Source of the DNA: Entamoeba invadens IP1
Taxonomy: Eukaryota; Evosea; Mastigamoebida; Endamoebidae
Length of the DNA: 64,000 bases
NCBI RefSeq assembly: GCF_000330505.1
Contig: NW_004191832.1
Location: forward strand, 311,309 to 375,308
Direction: 5' to 3'
The translations under genes were made by a program, and so were the position numbers. A model generated the notes under the pieces. That model had not been told where the DNA came from. It worked only from the letters and a program-made list of their open reading frames with translations, and did no database searches. Shown piece by piece: positions 57,955 through 64,000 of the stretch (within the stretch, counting starts at the first letter, position 1; each line of letters opens with the position of its first letter).

Positions 57955-60900
57955 AAGTCCTATTTTTGTGTAAATAATACAAAACATACAAAAAAATCAT
58001 AGTTACAATCAGACTCGTCATATTAATTACCATTAAATTATATTTAGCAATAACTATATTAATCTTGTAATACTATAAATATGTCTGTGCCTCATTATGT
58101 GTTAGATGCATCGATGCCTTTGACGTATGTGAAACATTCTTAAAAAATAAAACGATTTGTACTTCTAATGATCAGTCTTCAGCATAACACCACTTGTAAT
58201 TGTATCAAACAGTCTTCAACATACATTATTTATAATGTATTTTTAATTTATAATTGTTTAAATATCATTTTTATCTCTTTTTCTCTTTATCATTATACAA
58301 ATTTTTTAATTATTTTTATTATTTTTATTTTATATTTATATAAAATAATTTAAAATTTTATTAGTCAATTTTGTTAAAAAATTTGTGGAAAAAACATAAT
58401 TTCACAATACGGTTATATATTTCAAATTAATTAATATTTATATTTAGTTGTTTCCAATAATAATAACATTAGTATAAATAATAAATAGAACAAAAAATTT
58501 GAAAAATTGTTGATATTTTTTAGTTAAAAATTATAAATAATGATTTAAATATTAGGTTTCAAACTTTAAAACGCCAACATACCTAATCCCCAACAAACCA
58601 ATACTGTTAAAAAGAGCAGTGTTTTTGTTTTTTTGAAAAAAAATATATTATACAGTGTAGTTCAATTATAGTAAAATGAAAATGGAATAACGAGTTCAAA
58701 TTGTGAACTAAAAACAAATAAAATGTGAAAAAAAATGAAAAAAATATAAAATTTCATGACAAAAAAGTAAAAAATGGCAAAATAAGAATACTGGTAAAAT
58801 GTAATAACATTTATTCCGAATCAAATAAATATGTTTTTTATACACCAAACAAAAAAATGGTTTTGAGTTGAAACGAAATACAAATTGCAAAAGTACCATC
58901 AACACATCAGTGATAATTAAAAAATAAACAAAATTTGTGTACACACAACAGTCTTTATAAAAAATATAAACTTTTCAAAAAATCCATTATATTAACTGTG
59001 TGTTTTTTTCAGACAGTACGATGTAGCAAGATTTTTTGACTGTTTTTTTCTCTATAATATATTTTTATCATCTTTTAGTATTTACAATAAAGTGACTAAT
59101 CTCTTGAAGAGTGTTTATCAAAAGAAATTAAAATATAACAAGCAATCATTAAAAACAGTTTTTAGTGTTAAATATATATTGTTTTTAAAACGATTACCCT
59201 TCATTACATATATCCACATATTTTTATATTGTTGTCTGACTTTTTGTCTAATACATGGACTGTTTAACCAATTGTTTGTTAACAACTTTTGACAGGTTGA
59301 TGCATACAATTACATATTTTTAATAATCTATTGAAAAGAGTGTTTAAAATGAATAAGGAAACCATAACTCTATTTTTTATTTTTCAAACAACAAAAAATC
59401 AAACTTCTTTGTTTATCAATGCTATTTTATTGATTTATTTGGTATATATTTTTAATTTTTGTTGTTTTTTACATTATTAGTAATTTATCTTTTTATTGTC
59501 AATTAAAATTTTTAAAATATTATTATTATTTATATTTGGGTTGCTTAATAATGAATTGCAGAAACATCACTGTCTGCAAAAGCGATGTATAATGGATTCG
59601 TTTTATCGTTATTATATTTTACAACTATTTCGACTTTATCATTTCACTATGACACAGAAGCACGTTACTCAATGTTAATATCAATTACAAATATTAATTT
59701 GCGTCATTCAGTGAACACAACCAATTTTATTTTTTATATTACGACTATTATAATTTATTTGTTTTGTCAAATAAGAAATGGCAATTTTCAAGTTGGTTAT
59801 GTGTACTTTTATCATTGTCTTTAGATTTTATGAATAATTTTCTCGGAGTTGGCATATAATAGTCTGTCTCGATAAGATTAACTATATTTTATTATAAATA
59901 ACCATTTTTATTAATTATTGTTTGTATTTTTATATTATTAAAATTTATATAACTTTCGAGCAGGACACAAATTCAATTTAGATATTGAGACGCCTTTTTG
60001 AAATTAAATACAGAAATCGAATATTTTAAAACTATAAGCTACTACCATAATCAATCTCAGTTGATTTTACACATTGACACTTTCACATTGAGATTGATTC
60101 AATTCAAAACTGGATTGAATGAATGACACATTAAATATTCGCTGCGTTTTTGGGGTTTCTTTAATATATTTAAAAGTCATAATTTTTGTTATAAATAAAT
60201 TGTTTCAAAATGCTTCATTTAAGTTTTTTATTGTTAAATTGTGTTGTATTTATTAAATAATAAATCAAATGATTAATTTGATAACTTTCAAATTTGCTTT
60301 CTTTTATATTTGCCAAACATTATTTTCAATTACAAAATCAAACATCAAGTGGTCGCAATTGACTGTTTATGGAGTAATACAACCATAACAACAATACTAT
60401 ATTACGTATTCGAAACGTCAATTTTATTAACGGGAATATTAAAAAATTCAACCATTGTTTGGTTTTACAAGTATTTTTAATTATTTTTTGTTTTAATTAA
60501 TGTTTTTAAAATAATATAAATTGTTTTTTGAATTTATAACAATAAATATTATATTTTACTATAATTTGCTAAAGCCGACCTTTTCCACCAACTCTTTATT
60601 ATTTTGGTTGTATTTTTTGTTCTGTTTTGCTTTTAAATTTTTAAAAAAAAATAAATGCACAAAACGATTTTTTGGTATGAAAAATAAAAATAATTCGATT
60701 ATGATAATTTTATATTATTTGTTTTTATCTATTTATTTAGGAAAATCACCTAATAAAATATCAAAATTATTTAAACAGTTTTGGGACAAATTTTTAAAAA
60801 ACTGTCAAAAAGAGCAGTATTGGGTTGTCGGCGAGTTAATCAAATGATCTTGAAAAAGAAATAATGGCATTTTATCTTTTTGGATAAAATAAATAATCCT

Positions 60901-63900
60901 ATTCACAAAAAAATATTTTTGCTCAATTTGATGAAAATAATCATAAAAATTAAGAAATATGCTGTTTTGGGAAAGTTTTTGATTAATATGCTCAAAACTG
61001 CACTTTATTCCGTCCTTCAAATAATAAGACCAAAAGTATTATGTAAAACTAATTATTACCAGAATAAAAATTTAAATATTTAAACCAAAAACCAAAGAAA
61101 AATAAAACAAATAAGTTTTTGAGAAAAAAATTTGATTGAATGGCATAAATAAATAAAAGGGAAAATGTTATTGGAATTAAGTAAAAAATGTCGTCATTTC
61201 ATTATGTGTTAGAACATAACATATAATTTAACTTGTTTAAACCTTAAAGTAATCACTGTTTCATTGTATTCATCAAACACGAATAGGTGTATAAAAAACA
61301 CAAAAAAGTTTTTATATGTTTTTCATTTTAAATATCATCAATATTATAACCAAAATATAAAATAAAGCGACTTGAAATCTCTTCACAAATTAATTTATAT
61401 AAAAATTCGTTGTTTTATTATATGAAAATTAAAAAATATAAATTGACATTATAAGGTTGGACGATACCATATAAATATATTTTATATTATGTTAATTTAG
61501 TTGTGTTCTAAACAGCACATTTGATTATAAAAAACAATAATAGTTTTATGTTCAAAATTTAATACAAGTTGTTAACAACTTTAAATCAACTTGTCAAAAT
61601 TTAACAATTTGTTTTGATTTATAAAAACAATTTATGACAAATTAAAAATACATAATATTTTTAATTAGTTTTGTGTATAATCCCTTTCCAAACACAGTTA
61701 AATAATCATTGAATTGTTGTAATGTTACACTATTATATTATCAATTATTTTTTTAAACAAATTGTCAATATTAATATTACAAACACTTTCCTTTTTATTT
61801 TGAATTTGAAACGTGTTTTATTCAAATAATTATTTAAATTTGTATTTTGCGTACATGTCAAATAACAATATACTTTATTTTATCAGTAGTACATCGATTT
61901 GTTGAATAATTAATTAAAACACTTCGAAAATCTCAATAATTATTATTACATAAAAAACAAGTAATGTTTGTTGATGAAAATACAACACATCAAACAATTA
62001 AATGTTCATATTTATGTTATAAAAATTATTCAAAAAGATGGTTGTGATACATTACAATTACACAGAAATTGACAATTAATAAAACATAATAACAAAATGG
62101 TAATACAAATTGTTTTCTGTCTTTTTGTTTTCTATTTTTTTCTTTTCTGAATAAATAATTACTCTTTATCATAATTTACTTGAGTATTTTTTTTACACAA
62201 ACGACAAACTATTACCATTAATTTAATTTACTATATTTTAAAACTATTAAAAAACTATGGAGATTTGTTATGGCTTTTCAAAACTACATGAAACTATACA
62301 TTCTATTCCTCATTATTTAAATGGTTTTCTTTTTTACCATTATTTTAAAATGTGTATAGTTTGGACGATTTTGCGGCTAGCCATTTTTTTATCACTACTG
62401 GCTGACAAATCCTAAGAATTTTTTTATTCAACGAATTAAAAATAATAGTTCCAAAAACAAATTCTGGCTGAAAATATTTAAAAATTAACACGGGCTAGCC
62501 ACCAGTTGAATCCAGTTTGCAGCTTTGAATTCAATACACCCCGTTTAAATATTTTTAACCAGCTGTTATTAGTTCTGTCATTATCATTATAAATACTTTA
62601 ACTATATAATATTACATTTCTTTCTTTCCTTGACGCTCATGACACATCTAATTTCTTTTATTTTTATTTTAATATTATCAGTTTTACTTGTTTGATTTAT
62701 TGTCATATTTTATTGTTTTAAGCGTGTTCGTTAACATGTTTTTGAATTGATTTACATCTTTTTTGTTAAGGTCGCGTACTTATAAATCGTTTTATTCGTT
62801 GTTGTAAAAAAGCTTGTTTTTTGTTTTTGTGTAAATTGTTGAATATCAAATTTATTGTTTTTTGCATGTAATTTTAAAGTTGTAAAAAACAACCAATGAA
62901 AATCGATAAATAAAGTAATAAAACAAATAAGTTTTCAGACTGTCTTCAGGATAAATTGTAAAAATTGAAAAAAAAATAAAAAATGTGTTATTTAATTTAA
63001 GTTTGAACCAAACTTTTACAATATTATTATTGCCGAAATTGAGGTTTTATAATGTTAGAATTTATACGAGGTGATCAACATTTTGGTAAAAAAATTGTGA
63101 CTTGGGTAATTAGGATTAAGATTTTGGAAATTTCTGGTTTGAACTTAACCTTTTATTTTCATGTTCAATTCTTAAACTAATCAATGTTTAATTGTATTCA
63201 TTTTTAATTAATAGTTGTATTATCTAACAAAATCAGGGTTTTAATAAGTTTTAGTAAATTAATAATTAGCATTATAATGACTCAAATAATAAACATTGTT
63301 ACTTATAATTTATAAGGGATTCATGAGGATTGTTAATTTTTCTGAGGATGGTAAATATCTTAAACATAATTTCTTTCAATTTCGATTTTTTTGCCTAAGA
63401 TCAAAAAGGTATATTTTGAAACACATGATTTTCTTTAAAAATGCTATTTATGGATTTTTTGAAAGATGATTCTTTCAGTTGATTTTTACAAAAAATAATC
63501 TACTTCTATTTTCTGATTTACCACAAGACTAACTTTGGTTTATATGAAAACATTTGACAGACATTTAAATTATCGAAAAAGTCGATTTTTTAATCAAAAT
63601 CACAAAACAAATTAATCGAACAATTTTTAATCTTTTTTTACAAAAATAATTTATTATAAATCAATTTATGATATTTCAAACAATAAAAATTGATAGCAAA
63701 TAACATATTTATAATGTATACTCTATGCGATGACAATTTATGTATTTGCACAAATTCAAAACGCGAGGTTTTGAAGATCGATAAAACAACGACTGATAAA
63801 TAAACAAATTTTAAAATAAAATCATTTTTGTTTTAAACGGTTTTATTTATATTTCAAAACATATATACATAAGAAATATATGTTTATATTATTTTTTTTA

Positions 63901-64000
63901 TAATACAATATTAATTTCAATAGAAATGTGTTCAATTTAATAATCAATTTTATATTATTTGGAGTTTTGTTGTGTTTTGACGATTTTTGATATAATCAAT
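57955..64000. other. Long AT-rich non-coding region to the window end
   Basis: About 6 kb. Open frames (for example 60521-60847 and 59092-59292) are Phe/Ile/Tyr/Asn/Lys-rich strings without motifs and are best explained by base composition. The frame at 60521-60847 contains a less simple stretch (LFKQFWDKFLKNCQKEQYWV) that may be an old gene fragment. GGCTAGCC occurs twice (about 62385 and 62495). No tRNA, rRNA or conserved gene was seen. Confidence 0.55.

Noticed and set aside
60521..60847. Phe/Lys-rich 108-codon frame as a gene
   Set aside because: Composition follows the AT-rich base content, there is no motif, and the frame breaks soon after. At best an old fragment.
1..64000. CRISPR arrays, operons or prokaryotic promoters
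   Set aside because: The window is eukaryotic: introns, isolated genes and eukaryote-specific families. No regularly spaced repeats with unique spacers were seen.

Overview
This window looks like nuclear DNA of an Entamoeba species, most likely one close to E. invadens (inference). Non-coding DNA is extremely AT-rich. Genes are compact, with few short introns that open with GTTTGT and usually close with AG. The families are typical of Entamoeba: BspA-like LRR proteins, transmembrane kinases with CxxC-rich ectodomains, and DOCK-type RhoGEFs. Mariner-like, Mutator-like and piggyBac transposons occur together, a mix reported for E. invadens. Several genes are complete only when exons are joined across stops; I rebuilt exon boundaries for five genes.

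Left part (1-23.4 kb), conserved housekeeping and cytoskeletal genes: the 3' part of a polynucleotide kinase-phosphatase (PNKP); an Rrp6/EXOSC10-like nuclease whose catalytic acids look lost; a secreted basic coiled-coil protein; a very large DOCK-family RhoGEF interrupted by a 100-N assembly gap; an abpB-type actin-bundling protein; a decayed mariner-like transposase; an unknown Ser/Pro-rich coiled-coil protein; a STE24 CAAX protease; and a NOM1/Sgd1-type nucleolar protein. Neighbours are often convergent and no shared pathway is evident, although the DOCK RhoGEF and the actin bundler both belong to actin control.

Right part (23.8-64 kb), transposons, surface-protein genes and pseudogenes in long AT-rich stretches: a MULE with 184-bp terminal repeats that read as identical but a broken transposase; two TA-flanked MITE-like elements (one at 18.9 kb, one at 26.6 kb); a BspA-like LRR pseudogene; a pseudogene for a secreted beta-helix protein of bacterial type; a nearly intact piggyBac element with TTAA duplications; a ruined gene for a SecA-like ATPase; an intact secreted BspA-like LRR surface protein; and a receptor-type kinase whose frame is broken for only about 45 bases. 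From 56.5 kb to the end I see almost only AT-rich non-coding DNA, simple repeats and one surface-gene remnant.

Two inverted pairs of dispersed repeats (GC-rich copies at 15.1 and 45.8 kb; palindromic copies at 15.55 and 38.76 kb) are not explained by any gene. The most unusual items are the SecA-like pseudogene, the catalytically degenerate Rrp6-like protein, the bacterial-type beta-helix pseudogene and the well-delimited piggyBac element.
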